Below are positions 52,700 through 61,446 of a DNA stretch of 64,000 bases, in pieces (within the stretch, counting starts at the first letter, position 1; every line of letters starts with the position of its first letter). The stretch covers positions 62,001 to 126,000 of the forward strand of contig DATENC010000029.1 of assembly GCA_035275265.1 (NCBI GenBank). Direction: 5' to 3'. The notes beneath the pieces were generated by a model. It did no database searches. It saw nothing but the letters and a program-made list of their open reading frames with translations, and was not told the origin of the DNA. The translations under genes were made by a program, and so were the position numbers. Source of the stretch: JACQAP01 sp035275265. Its GTDB lineage: Bacteria > Pseudomonadota > Gammaproteobacteria > Burkholderiales > JACQAP01.

Positions 52700-52706
52700 C
52701 CGCGGT

Positions 52707-53399
52707 TCAGCCAGCTTCGGAATGGTTCTCTTCGATTTCGCCGCCGGCCGCGATCAATCCGTGGCTCAAGGCGATGCGTACCACTTGCGCGGTATTGCTC
52801 ACGTCGAGCTTGTGCTTGATGTTGGACTGGTAGTTGGCGACCGTCTTGTAGGACAGGCACAGAATCCGGGAAATCTCTTGCAGCGAGTGTCCGGCAACCA
52901 GCAGCCTGAACACTTCGAATTCCCGAGCGGACAGCGCATCGATCGGATTGTCGCGCCCGGGCAGCATCTGTAACGCCAACTCCTGCGCCATTTCGTGGCT
53001 AATGTAGAGCTTGCCTGCAGCGACCAGACGTACGGCCTCCACCAGCACCTCCGGCGCCGCTGATTTGGTAACGTAGCCACGCGCACCGGCTTGTAGTGCA
53101 CGCGAGGAGAACACCGTGTCCTCGTGCATGCTGAACATCAGGACCTTTGCCTCCGGCAAGCGCGCGACGATGCGCCGCACCGCTTCGATGCCGCCGAGCC
53201 CGGGCAGATTGATATCCATCACAGTGACGTCGGGCTGCAGTTCGCACACCACGCGGTAAGCTTCCTCGCCGCTGGCAACCTCGGCAATCACTGAGATGTC
53301 CGCGGTGCGCTCAAGCAACCGGCGGTAGCCTTCGCGCACCACGGCATGGTCATCGACCAGCACCACCCGCACCACCTGGCTTGCCCGTCCTTCGTTCAT
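52707..53399 (-). CDS. NarL/FixJ-type response regulator
   Basis: Protein of 230 residues. The receiver domain has the acidic pocket VLVDDH and the phosphorylated Asp62 in VTVMDINLPG, with Lys in VTKSAAPE. A LuxR-type helix-turn-helix follows (LSAREFEVFRLLVAGHSLQEISRIL...VANYQSNIKHKLDV). It overlaps its sensor kinase by 4 bp. The dyad TTGGGAAATTTTCCCAA beside these genes is a natural candidate for its binding site. Confidence 0.93.
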   Translation of the reverse strand: MNEGRASQVVRVVLVDDHAVVREGYRRLLERTADISVIAEVASGEEAYRVVCELQPDVTVMDINLPGLGGIEAVRRIVARLPEAKVLMFSMHEDTVFSSRALQAGARGYVTKSAAPEVLVEAVRLVAAGKLYISHEMAQELALQMLPGRDNPIDALSAREFEVFRLLVAGHSLQEISRILCLSYKTVANYQSNIKHKLDVSNTAQVVRIALSHGLIAAGGEIEENHSEAG

Positions 53400-54724
53400 T
53401 TCTTTTCCTTTGCCGGTATCACCGCTTTAACATGCACACCCCTGCCGGGCATGCTGTCGAGTTCAAAATGGCCGGCGACCCCCTCCACTCTCTCGCGCAG
53501 GCCTACCAGCCCCAGTCCGCGGCGCCTCTGCGACGGATCGAAGCCCTTGCCGTTGTCCCTGAAACTGAAGTGCACCTCGCGCGCCGCGCGGGTCATGGAT
53601 ACCGCGACCCGTGTCGCATCCGCGTGCTTGGCAACATTGGTCAAGCACTCCTGGACCAGCCGGTAAAGCGTGATGTTGGTCTGCTCGTCGAGATCGTCAA
53701 GCTCTCCCTCTGCGACGAACGTGCACCGCACGCTAGCATGTCGGCGCTGCCACTGCTCGACGCCGTACTGGACGGCGGAGCGCAGCCCGAGTTCGTCCAG
53801 TGCCACCGGGCGCAGCCGTTGCATCAGGCCGCGCACCACGTCGTAGACCTGGCTCGATACTTCGATGATGGAAAGTGCGTCCCGATGTATCTCGGGAAGT
53901 GCCGCGCTGTTGTCGCGGATGCTGACCGCGTCCACTTTGATCGCGTTCAGGCTCTGTCCCAATTCGTCGTGCAACTCGCGCGCCAGGCTACGCCGCTCCT
54001 CCTCCTGCACTTGCATAGAACGCTGCGACAGGCGGCGGTTTTCCTCCAGCGCGCGGGCCAGTTCGGCCTGCATTAGCGTGACATCGGTGATGTCGGTGAC
54101 GTAGACGTGTAACTCCGGCTCGCGGGAAGGCGACAAGCGCGCGCTCAGTTTTGCCACGACTTGAACCGGCACGCCGTCGCGGTTCTTGAGCCGGAGCACT
54201 GGCAGTTCGATCTTCTCGCCGCGCAGTAACCGGTCGCGATGCGCCTCCCACTGATCACTCTCGGCATAGAACTCGCCCAAGTGGTGCCCGTTGAGGCCAT
54301 CCGCTGTCTCAAAGGCAAGCAGTCGCGCAGCCGTCGGATTGGCCAGTTTGACCTGTCCGGTCGTGGTCGCCAACACGTTGCCGGACAGGTTCTCCATAAA
54401 CAGTGTGCGGTATTGCTCTTCACTGTCCATGAGCGCCTGCTGCGCAGCAAGGCGCAGGGTCACCTGCTCCATAGCCTGCCTGGAACGTCGCCACGAAAAC
54501 CACGCCAAAGCCATTGCCATGGCCAGTATCGTTAACGGCAGTTCGTCTATCTGGTAGCGTTCGTGGGGCACCGTCAGCAGTGCGATCCACTCGTTGAGTT
54601 CGAACAGGCTAGATAGAACGAAAGTCGATATGGTAACCACACCGACCACCATCAGGTCCCTGTGCACAGAGGGTCTGATGAAATTGACGGGTGCCGCATG
54701 AAAGGGCCGGGCAAGTGTATTCAT
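53396..54724 (-). CDS. membrane sensor histidine kinase, HisKA_3 type with PAS
   Basis: Protein of 442 residues. Two membrane helices (about 23-41 and 62-78) are separated by a short loop of only about 20 residues, so sensing is probably in the membrane or cytoplasm. A PAS domain (about 101-215) is followed by the phospho-His252 in ARELHDELGQSLNAIK and an ATPase domain with LVQECLTNVAKHA and FSFRDNGKGFD. This is the NarX/DegS class that pairs with NarL-type regulators. ATG at 54724 starts just before the first helix. Confidence 0.9.
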   Translation of the reverse strand: MNTLARPFHAAPVNFIRPSVHRDLMVVGVVTISTFVLSSLFELNEWIALLTVPHERYQIDELPLTILAMAMALAWFSWRRSRQAMEQVTLRLAAQQALMDSEEQYRTLFMENLSGNVLATTTGQVKLANPTAARLLAFETADGLNGHHLGEFYAESDQWEAHRDRLLRGEKIELPVLRLKNRDGVPVQVVAKLSARLSPSREPELHVYVTDITDVTLMQAELARALEENRRLSQRSMQVQEEERRSLARELHDELGQSLNAIKVDAVSIRDNSAALPEIHRDALSIIEVSSQVYDVVRGLMQRLRPVALDELGLRSAVQYGVEQWQRRHASVRCTFVAEGELDDLDEQTNITLYRLVQECLTNVAKHADATRVAVSMTRAAREVHFSFRDNGKGFDPSQRRRGLGLVGLRERVEGVAGHFELDSMPGRGVHVKAVIPAKEKK

Positions 54725-55042
54725 GGGAGTTGCAGCTGGCGGGGGGATGGGATAAGTAAGGAATCTATATAACGGAACGCGCCCAACCCGGAAAGGGAAA
54801 TTTTCCTGGGAACCCGATACTGCGCAAGTCTCGCCGGGAAATCCGCAGGACAGCCCGAAGATTGGGAATTTTTCCCAATGCGGTTGGGAGTCAGTCCCTG
54901 GAAACCGGTCCAACCCACGCTCTAGATTCCCCCTCCTGGGGCGGGCCGTGCACGGGAACTGCCGCGCACGGCTGGCTCCCAAGGGAGGAGAGTGGGTTTG
55001 TGCCCGCTCCACAATCAACTAGAAGAACTGAAAGGAATACAG
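54725..55042. other. 318-bp divergent region between sensor kinase and TonB receptor
   Basis: No gene. It holds the promoters for both directions and two copies of the palindrome motif: a degenerate one at 54793-54809 (12 of 17) and a near-perfect one at 54862-54878. Confidence 0.65.
54862..54878. promoter_or_regulatory. operator-like palindrome TTGGGAATTTTTCCCAA
   Basis: It differs from the palindrome at 52683 at only one position and lies between the sensor kinase and the TonB receptor, 137 bp before the kinase start and 165 bp before the receptor start. Confidence 0.65.
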
Positions 55043-57346
55043 ATGGTCGCTCGACTGCCCCCAATCTCACGGGCGTACCTCGCCTGTGCCGTCAGCTTGG
55101 GACTATCGGGCGGTGTCGCCCACAGCGCAGAGGAGAATCCTGCGGCCGCGCTGGAAGCACCGACCGTAGAAGTCATCGGCACCACCCCGCTACCCGGGAT
55201 CGGGGTACCGGTCAACCAGGTGCCGGCGAACGTGCAAGCCACTACCGGCGCCGAAATCCAGAAACAGAGAACTCTGGACCTTTCCGAATTCCTGGACAAC
55301 AACCTCGGAAGCGTCACGCTCAATCATGGGCAGAACAACCCGTTCCAGCCCGATGTCAATTTTCGCGGGTTCTCGGCTTCGCCGCTGCTGGGCACGCCCC
55401 AGGGACTGTCAGTCTTCATGGACGGCGTGCGGGTAAACGAACCATTCGGCGACGTGGTGAACTGGGATCTGATTCCGCAGAACGCGATATCCACGATAAT
55501 ACTTAACCCGGGCTCAAATCCGGTGTTTGGCTTGAATACACTGGGCGCTTCCCTCTCGGTCAACACCAAGTCCGGCTTCCAGTATCCCGGCGCATCGGCT
55601 TCGATTTACGGCGGCTCCTGGGGAAGAAAGGGGGTGGAAGTCGAATATGGCACGCACGGGGAGGACGTGGACTTCTTCCTCGCTGGCAACTTCATCGACG
55701 AGGACGGTTGGCGTGACCATTCGCCGAGCCGGATACAGACGCTGTTCAGCAAGGTCGGCTGGGAGCGCGAGGATACTGACTTCGATCTGTCGTTGATGCT
55801 CGCCGACAACAAACTTGAGGGAACACAAGCGTTGCCGCTGGGCTGGCTGGATACTCGCGAACAGGCTTACACCTGGCCCGATCGCAATGAAAATCAGCTT
55901 GTGTTCCTGAACGCTCGCGCCAGCCAGTTCTTAAGCGATGACAAGTTGCTCGCCGGGAACATTTACTATCGGCACTACACCAACGACAACTTCAGCAGCA
56001 ACGTCAACGACGATTGCGAGGATCCGTTGGCGAACCCTGGCCTTTGCGCCGGGGGCATTCCTTCGGGTGAACCACAAGCCATCAACGACACCAGCGAAAT
56101 CAAGACCACCGGCTACGGCGGTTCGGTGCAGTTGACACTCCTTGGCGATCTCGGAAAGAAGAAGAACAATTTCACAATTGGCGCCAGCGTCGATCTCGGC
56201 AAGACAGACTTTTCCCAATCGGAAGAGGACGCGGACTTTACCGCCGACCGCGGGACGGTCGGGACGGGCGTTTTGTCCCTTGAGACCGATGTAGAGTCAA
56301 CCACCAACTACTACGGCCTTTATCTCACCGACACCTACTCCTTCGACGAGCAGTGGCACCTGACTTTGTCGGGCCGTTACAACTGGGCGAATGTGACCAT
56401 CGAGGACAAGACCGGGTTAGAGCCGGGGCTCAATGGCGACCACACGTTCAAACGCTTTAATCCGGCAGTGGGTCTGAACTTCAACCCGACACCCGCGCTT
56501 TCGACCTTCGTGGCGTACAGCGAAGGCATGCGCGCACCGACTCCCGTCGAGCTTACTTGTGCAGATCCCGCCGCCCCGTGCCGCCTGCCCAACAACTTTC
56601 TGGCCGACCCGCCGCTCGAGAAAGTCGTCTCGAAGACAATGGAAGCGGGTGCACGCGGCCGCTGGTCAGAGGCGCTGGGATGGAACGTGGCGCTCTATCG
56701 CACCGATCTAGACGACGACATCATCTTCATTTCCAGTGGCGGCGCGGTGAATGCGGGTTTTTTCCAGAATGCGGGCAAGACTCGCCGGCAAGGTCTGGAA
56801 CTCGGTATGCACGGCCATACCGGCAAGCTGAATGTCGCGGCGAATTACGGTTTTATCGACGCCACGTTCGAATCAGCGCTGACAATCAATAGCCCCGTCA
56901 ATTCTTCGGCGGATCCCTCCGGAGACATACAGGTTTCACCCGGTAACAAGGTGCCGGGCATTCCCGAACACTCGCTGAAACTGCGCTTGGAATACGCCTT
57001 CACGAACGCTGTCTCGGTGGGCACCAACATCATGTATTTCTCGTCCCAGTACGCGCGCGGCGACGAAAACAATCAGGACATCAACGGAAAAATTCCCGGC
57101 TATACCGTAGTCAATCTGGATGCACGTTACCAGCTCACCAAGCAACTCATGTTTTTTGGCCGCGTAACCAATTTGTTCGATGAGGAGTACGAAACGCTGG
57201 GTGTGCTGGGAGAAAATTTCTTCAATGGCCCAAGCCGAACCTTTGATGCGGGAAGCGTCAGCACTGAACAGTTTCGTTCGACCGGCGCGCCACGCGGAAT
57301 CTGGGTCGGGGTCAAATACGACTTTGGCAAGCCGGTCCGAAAGTGA
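55043..57346 (+). CDS. TonB-dependent outer-membrane receptor
   Basis: Protein of 767 residues. A signal peptide (about 1-28) is followed by a TonB-box-like TVEVIGTTPLPG, a plug domain (DLSEFLDNNLGSVTLNHGQ; DVNFRGFSASPLLGTPQGLSVFMDGVRVNEPFG) and a 22-strand barrel ending VGVKYDFGK plus a short tail. The ligand is unknown; no siderophore or heme signature is evident. ATG at 55043 follows AAAGGAATACAG. A terminator follows at 57456. Its divergent position to the kinase suggests it is a target of that system. Confidence 0.88.
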   Translation: MVARLPPISRAYLACAVSLGLSGGVAHSAEENPAAALEAPTVEVIGTTPLPGIGVPVNQVPANVQATTGAEIQKQRTLDLSEFLDNNLGSVTLNHGQNNPFQPDVNFRGFSASPLLGTPQGLSVFMDGVRVNEPFGDVVNWDLIPQNAISTIILNPGSNPVFGLNTLGASLSVNTKSGFQYPGASASIYGGSWGRKGVEVEYGTHGEDVDFFLAGNFIDEDGWRDHSPSRIQTLFSKVGWEREDTDFDLSLMLADNKLEGTQALPLGWLDTREQAYTWPDRNENQLVFLNARASQFLSDDKLLAGNIYYRHYTNDNFSSNVNDDCEDPLANPGLCAGGIPSGEPQAINDTSEIKTTGYGGSVQLTLLGDLGKKKNNFTIGASVDLGKTDFSQSEEDADFTADRGTVGTGVLSLETDVESTTNYYGLYLTDTYSFDEQWHLTLSGRYNWANVTIEDKTGLEPGLNGDHTFKRFNPAVGLNFNPTPALSTFVAYSEGMRAPTPVELTCADPAAPCRLPNNFLADPPLEKVVSKTMEAGARGRWSEALGWNVALYRTDLDDDIIFISSGGAVNAGFFQNAGKTRRQGLELGMHGHTGKLNVAANYGFIDATFESALTINSPVNSSADPSGDIQVSPGNKVPGIPEHSLKLRLEYAFTNAVSVGTNIMYFSSQYARGDENNQDINGKIPGYTVVNLDARYQLTKQLMFFGRVTNLFDEEYETLGVLGENFFNGPSRTFDAGSVSTEQFRSTGAPRGIWVGVKYDFGKPVRK

Positions 57347-57455
57347 GCCCCGCTCAAGAGATATAGCGTAAAGCCCACGCCGAACGCCAGGATTAACCCG
57401 GCAAACACGCTGGGGATATTGTCCGCAACAAATAACCAGATACACCCGATTCGGT

Positions 57456-57485
57456 GCCCGCCTGCTATCCGGGCGGGCCTTTTTT
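57456..57485 (+). terminator. intrinsic terminator downstream of the TonB receptor
   Basis: A 7-bp GC-only stem (GCCCGCC ... GGCGGGC) followed by CC and six T, 110 bp after the receptor stop. Confidence 0.8.
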
Positions 57486-57568
57486 CGCCCCCGGCTCGCG
57501 CCATTTATAATCCCATTATTCGCAGGTCGCGATAGATTGCGACACAAGTTAATGGAGAAGAATCGACA

Positions 57569-58282
57569 ATGACCCCCTCTTCAATTCGCGCGCTGACTTT
57601 CGACGTGTTCGGTACCGTGGTCGACTGGCGCGGCAGCATCATCCGTGAAGGACGCGCGCTCGGAAAGCAAAAGACCCTGAAGGTCGATTGGCCCGCTGTC
57701 GCGGACGCATGGCGCGACGGCTACAAACCGGCGATGGACCGGGTCCGCAAACGACAATTGCCGTGGATGACCATAGATCAATTGCATGGGATGATCCTCG
57801 ACGACGTGGTGGCGAAGTTGCGTATCGACGGCCTCTCGCCGGAAGACAAGAATCATCTCAATCACGCGTGGCACCGGCTGCGCCCGTGGCCCGATGCGCG
57901 CCCAGGGTTGAAGCGCCTGAAAAAACGCTACGTGCTCGCCACGCTGTCAAACGGCAATATGTCGCTGCTCGTGGACATGGCCCGGAACGCCGGGTTGCCG
58001 TGGGACTGTGTCCTTTCGGCGGAATTGTTCAAGCATTACAAACCCGATCCTGAAGCGTATCTCGGCGCCGCTGCGCTCCTCGGCCTCCAGGCTTCGGAAG
58101 TGTTGATGGTGGCCGCGCACAAGGACGACCTTCAGGCAGCAAAACGTTGCGGCTTGCGTACCGCTTTCGTGCGCCGGCCAATGGAACGTGGACCGGGTAC
58201 GAAGACCGACATGTCGTCGGATCGCTCCTTCGATTTTAATGCCGACGACTTCAACGACCTCGCGTCGCAACTAGGCGCGTAA
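57569..58282 (+). CDS. HAD-family haloacid dehalogenase type II-like protein
   Basis: Protein of 237 residues. The nucleophile Asp is in TFDVFGTVVDWRG, followed by TLSNGN, KPDPEAYLGAA and VAAHKDDLQAA, the pattern of (S)-2-haloacid dehalogenases. Many members act on other substrates, so haloacid activity is not proven. ATG at 57569 is preceded by GGAGAAGAATCGACA. Cytochrome b561 follows by 9 bp. Confidence 0.83.
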   Translation: MTPSSIRALTFDVFGTVVDWRGSIIREGRALGKQKTLKVDWPAVADAWRDGYKPAMDRVRKRQLPWMTIDQLHGMILDDVVAKLRIDGLSPEDKNHLNHAWHRLRPWPDARPGLKRLKKRYVLATLSNGNMSLLVDMARNAGLPWDCVLSAELFKHYKPDPEAYLGAAALLGLQASEVLMVAAHKDDLQAAKRCGLRTAFVRRPMERGPGTKTDMSSDRSFDFNADDFNDLASQLGA

Positions 58283-58291
58283 ATCTCGTCG

Positions 58292-58984
58292 ATGAAACCA
58301 CAGGGCTCGAGCAGGCTATTGGAAACCCGCGCCACAATCGTGGTCTGGGACCTGCCGCTGCGCATCTTCCACTGGGCGTTGGTGTTTCTCGTTGTCTCGC
58401 AGATCGTTACTGTGTCTATTGGCGGCAATGCGATGGAATACCACGCGCTCGGCGGCTATGCGATTCTGACGCTGGTGCTGTTTCGCATCATGTGGGGATT
58501 TGCCGGTGGAACGCATGCGCGTTTCGACGACTTCCTGCGCGGGCCGGTGAAGGTGGCGCGTTACGCAGGCATGCTTGTAAAGGACACTGCCGCAGCTCAT
58601 CGCGGCCACAACCCACTGGGCGGCTGGAGTGTTGTGCTTATGCTGGCGTCGCTGCTTTTGCAGGCAATGACTGGACTGTTCGCCAACGACGACGTAATGA
58701 TGGAGGGACCACTGGCGAAACATGTGTCGGAAGATGCGAGCGCAGTGTTCACGGCTATCCACGACATCAATGCCCGCATTCTGCTCACGCTGATCTCGCT
58801 CCACATTCTTGCCGTGCTTTTCTATCTGTTGCGCAGGAAACAGAACCTGGTGTTGCCGATGTTCACAGGCCGGAAACCGATCGAACTGGCGGATGCACGC
58901 CCACCCAGGACAGGCAACCCCTGGCTCGCCGCACTGCTGCTCGGCATGTCCTCAATGGTCGTTTACTTCGTCGTTACTTCTTAG
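58292..58984 (+). CDS. cytochrome b561-family protein (Ni/Fe-hydrogenase b type)
   Basis: Protein of 230 residues with four main membrane helices and His ligands in RIFHWALVFLVVSQIV, YHALGGYAILTLVLFRIMWGF and LHILAVLFYLLR. It is longer than the 50.6 kb b561 and of the family related to hydrogenase and formate-dehydrogenase b subunits. A final helix (WLAALLLGMSSMVVYFVV) ends the protein. It probably receives electrons from a soluble c-type cytochrome; cytochrome c' is encoded 0.8 kb away. Its 3' end overlaps the convergent PNPOx-like gene by 11 bp. Confidence 0.83.
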   Translation: MKPQGSSRLLETRATIVVWDLPLRIFHWALVFLVVSQIVTVSIGGNAMEYHALGGYAILTLVLFRIMWGFAGGTHARFDDFLRGPVKVARYAGMLVKDTAAAHRGHNPLGGWSVVLMLASLLLQAMTGLFANDDVMMEGPLAKHVSEDASAVFTAIHDINARILLTLISLHILAVLFYLLRRKQNLVLPMFTGRKPIELADARPPRTGNPWLAALLLGMSSMVVYFVVTS

Positions 58985-59627
58985 CGCGCCGGTAGCGCTG
59001 CGCGTGCTCCGGGACCGGGATTCGCGATGCAAGGCGCGGATCGGGCTTTGGCGCAGCAGAAAGCGGGGCAAAATCCAGCGTCCCCGCCCAGATCGGCAAG
59101 CCATAGTCCTCCTCGTCGTCCAAGGGCGGGCCGCTGCGCACCTTCGCCGAAGCCTCGACAATTTCCATTCGCAACACGGCGGTCTGGTCGAGTTCCTGCG
59201 GCTTGACCGGGCGCAGGGTCTCCCAGCGTCCCGGGACGATGTGATCTGAAATCGTTTTCAGGGCATGCGGTTTTTCGTTGGCCGGCACTGGCTCGGCAGT
59301 GCCGAGGATAACTACGGACCGGTAATTCACCGACGAGTGGAAGGCCGACCGTGCCAGCACCAGCCCATCAACCAGAGTCACCGTCACGCTCATCGCAATC
59401 CCCATCCCTGCCTCTTTCAACATGCGGCTGGCCGCCGATCCATGGATGTAAAGCTTATGTCCGTCACGCCCAAACCCCGTGGGAATGACGTAGGGCTGGC
59501 CGTTCACGACGAAGCCGACGTGGCAAAAGAAACCCTCATCGAGTATCGCCGCGATGGTTGCGAAATCGTGGCTGCCGCGCGCCGGATAGCGGTCGAGCTT
59601 TGTACGGCTGGAAAGTAGATCAGACAT
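58974..59627 (-). CDS. pyridoxamine 5'-phosphate oxidase-fold flavoprotein
   Basis: Protein of 217 residues of the split-barrel FMN-binding group (Pyridox_ox_2 type): FATIAAILDEGFFCHVGFVVNGQPYVIPTGFGRDGHKLYIHGSAASR, then SFHSSVNYRSVVILG-like strands and a C-terminal block with IWAGTLDFAPL. It is not PdxH itself; the substrate is unknown. ATG at 59627 is followed upstream by a GC-rich heptamer repeat. Confidence 0.82.
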   Translation of the reverse strand: MSDLLSSRTKLDRYPARGSHDFATIAAILDEGFFCHVGFVVNGQPYVIPTGFGRDGHKLYIHGSAASRMLKEAGMGIAMSVTVTLVDGLVLARSAFHSSVNYRSVVILGTAEPVPANEKPHALKTISDHIVPGRWETLRPVKPQELDQTAVLRMEIVEASAKVRSGPPLDDEEDYGLPIWAGTLDFAPLSAAPKPDPRLASRIPVPEHAQRYRRAKK

Positions 59628-59629
59628 AA

Positions 59630-59663
59630 GAGGGGCGAGGGGCGAGGGACGAGGGGCGAGGGA
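59630..59663 (+). repeat. GAGGGGC heptamer tandem repeat
   Basis: Four 7-base units (GAGGGGC, GAGGGGC, GAGGGAC, GAGGGGC) and a partial fifth, directly before the PNPOx-like start. Related GAGGG/CCCTC sequence recurs at about 59745-59768. Confidence 0.8.
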
Positions 59664-59764
59664 GGGACAAGTAAATCAGGATCGAGCGCGGAGGAGCGAG
59701 GCGCGAAAAAGAACAACTAGAGATCTGGAACGGTTGCATTTACTCGTCCCTCTCCCCTCTCCCC

Positions 59765-60214
59765 TCATTTATTTCGGTATTTATCGTGACACGCCTTGCA
59801 GGCCTTGCCTGTCTCTCCGAGTTGCGCCTTGCTGGTGTTGAGATCGCCGGCCTTGGCGACTTCAGCGAGCTTTGTCGCCTCGGCCTGCATCTTCTCCAGC
59901 TTTGCCTTGAAGTCGTCCATGTCGAGCCAGATCTCCGGCTTCGCCTTGGTTTCGCCGGTGTCCGACCCGGGCACAAAACCTTCCAGCGGAAGTTTACTCA
60001 TGAAGGCGACGATCTCCGCGTGGCGCGCAAACGCGGCCGCGTCATAGGGCTTCTCGCCCTTCGCCATCGCCGCCATCGGCCCGAAATTCCAGCCGATCAC
60101 CCGATACACGCCTTGCCGGTATTTAATGGCGTCCTCGGGTTTCTGAGCCACTGCGGCATTGGCGAACAAGGTCGTACAGGCACCGAACAACAGCACAACG
60201 GCAAAGCGTTTCAT
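59765..60214 (-). CDS. cytochrome c'
   Basis: Protein of 149 residues with a signal peptide (1-23, ending AVAQ) and the four-helix cytochrome c' fold: AIKYRQGVYRVIGWNFGPM at the start and the heme motif CKACH near the C-terminus (ETGKACKACHDKYR). Family members bind NO and help tolerate nitrosative stress. ATG at 60214 follows GAGGAGGAATGT. Stands alone. Confidence 0.9.
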   Translation of the reverse strand: MKRFAVVLLFGACTTLFANAAVAQKPEDAIKYRQGVYRVIGWNFGPMAAMAKGEKPYDAAAFARHAEIVAFMSKLPLEGFVPGSDTGETKAKPEIWLDMDDFKAKLEKMQAEATKLAEVAKAGDLNTSKAQLGETGKACKACHDKYRNK

Positions 60215-60481
60215 ACATTCCTCCTCTGGATGACGGCGGAAAGATTCTACATCAGCCGCCACGTCACCCCCCGCCCTCTCCCCCCAAAGGCGGAGAGGGT
60301 GCGCTGCGCAGGCCTACCGGTTCTTGATCTAACAGTTCCCTCTCACTTGACTTTTCCTCAGGGCCGAACCTGTTTCGCATGCAACGCAAGAGTAGGCTTT
60401 TTGTCGAGCCGGCGGTCTTGGGCGCGGTCTGCTACTTCCGGTTGAGCTCCGTTCGGTGCTGCCGTATCGGTAGTCATAGAG

Positions 60482-60925
60482 GTGTTTGTGGCCTACGTAT
60501 CTACCAACTACATGAACAATCCGAAGGCGCCGGTCGGAAAATGGACGTGCGCGCCATCATCTAGACTCGCACCATTCACGGAGGTGCCGACTGGCGACAA
60601 GACTAAACGCACTGACCTATGTGGTCAGTGCGTCTCTTATGTCAAGCAAGTCTGTCCAACTCTGCCTGTTACGAGCATGTGGAAGTAGGGATCGCCTCTC
60701 AAAGATAATAAGAACATCTTGCCCGGAACCGTCATTGCGACGTTTGATTCGTCTGGTAGGTACGAAGGCCATGCCGCCATCTACGTCAGTCAAAGCGCGG
60801 AAGGCGTCAGCGTATACGACCAGTACGTCACGCCGCCAACTCCGAAGGCCTTTGGACCCAGACTCTTGCGCTGGGGCGCACGTGGCAACTCCAACAACGG
60901 AGACAACTTCTATGTCGTGGAATAA
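60482..60925 (+). pseudogene. BPSL0067-family amidase-like gene with in-frame TAG
   Basis: The frame from GTG 60482 reads on past 60688 into a second open stretch, interrupted by one TAG at 60686-60688 (MWK-stop-GSPLKD). The joined product would be about 147 residues with the family features: the Cys motif LCGQCVSYVK, the His motif EGHAAIYVS, and an end SNNGDNFYVVE. BPSL0067-like proteins have an NlpC/P60-type fold and are candidate cell-wall amidase effectors. In relatives the position reads W-K-Q-G or W-R-E-G, so a single CAG-to-TAG change would explain it. No frameshift is present. Confidence 0.8.
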
Positions 60926-61259
60926 GAAGATCGTCGCCGTACTGCTTGCATCGCTCTCGGGCTGCTCGATTCACCCTGTCGTCGGGGAAGAGGTTTGCCC
61001 GTCCCGGCACGAGCAGGCGTTGCGTTTTGTTGACGTCTTCGACGGCGCTCCCGAAGAGTTGGCAACGTTGGTACCAGATACGGCAAAGGAGCGGTCCGGA
61101 TACTGGCAGCTTGGCTACATATATGACGCGGGGCGAGTCGTTACGATTCGGTGCAAATATGCCGATGGACAGGCATTGGACGTGAAGCTTTCCAACAGGG
61201 TTTATCGGTGTGATTACACGATCGATTCAAGCGAAACACTGAAGCTGTATTGCAAATAG
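60912..61259 (+). CDS. STY0301-family small exported lipoprotein
   Basis: Protein of 115 residues. A signal ends in LSGC (lipobox, Cys18), and the mature part has the STY0301 pattern: EEVCPS, RFVDVFDGAPEELATLVPD, a Trp, TIRCKYADG, YRCDY and LYCK. STY0301 genes often sit beside BPSL0067 genes and are candidate protective partners. It overlaps the broken effector gene by 14 bp, so it was presumably coupled to it. The reading frame is intact. Confidence 0.78.
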   Translation: MSWNKKIVAVLLASLSGCSIHPVVGEEVCPSRHEQALRFVDVFDGAPEELATLVPDTAKERSGYWQLGYIYDAGRVVTIRCKYADGQALDVKLSNRVYRCDYTIDSSETLKLYCK

Positions 61260-61446
61260 GTTCAACCGATGGTCTCAATTTCCGTGTCGCACGGGAGGGG
61301 GCACGGGACAGCTCAGGTCTTGTTTCTTGCATGGCCGGCTTGTGGTTCATGAGAAAACTTCAGAGCCAAGGTACGAGAGGTGGGGTACGAGTGAAAGTCC
61401 AATTCTCAAGAATCGTTTTAACCCTCTCGTCCCTTACCCCGATATT

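Larger units (their letters stand above)
52189..52706. other. 518-bp intergenic region between propeller and response regulator genes
   Basis: No supported gene. It contains the upstream region of the beta-propeller gene, a degenerate copy of the TTGGGAAATTTTCCCAA motif at 52289-52305 (12 of 17 matches), a terminator hairpin at 52555 and the perfect palindrome at 52683. Confidence 0.65.

Noticed and set aside
59630..59663. CRISPR-like array
   Set aside because: The repeats are only 7 bases, in direct contact and without spacers.
60215..60481. Possible extra gene between cytochrome c' and the broken effector
   Set aside because: The short frames seen there have no features of known proteins and overlap purine-rich repeat sequence.
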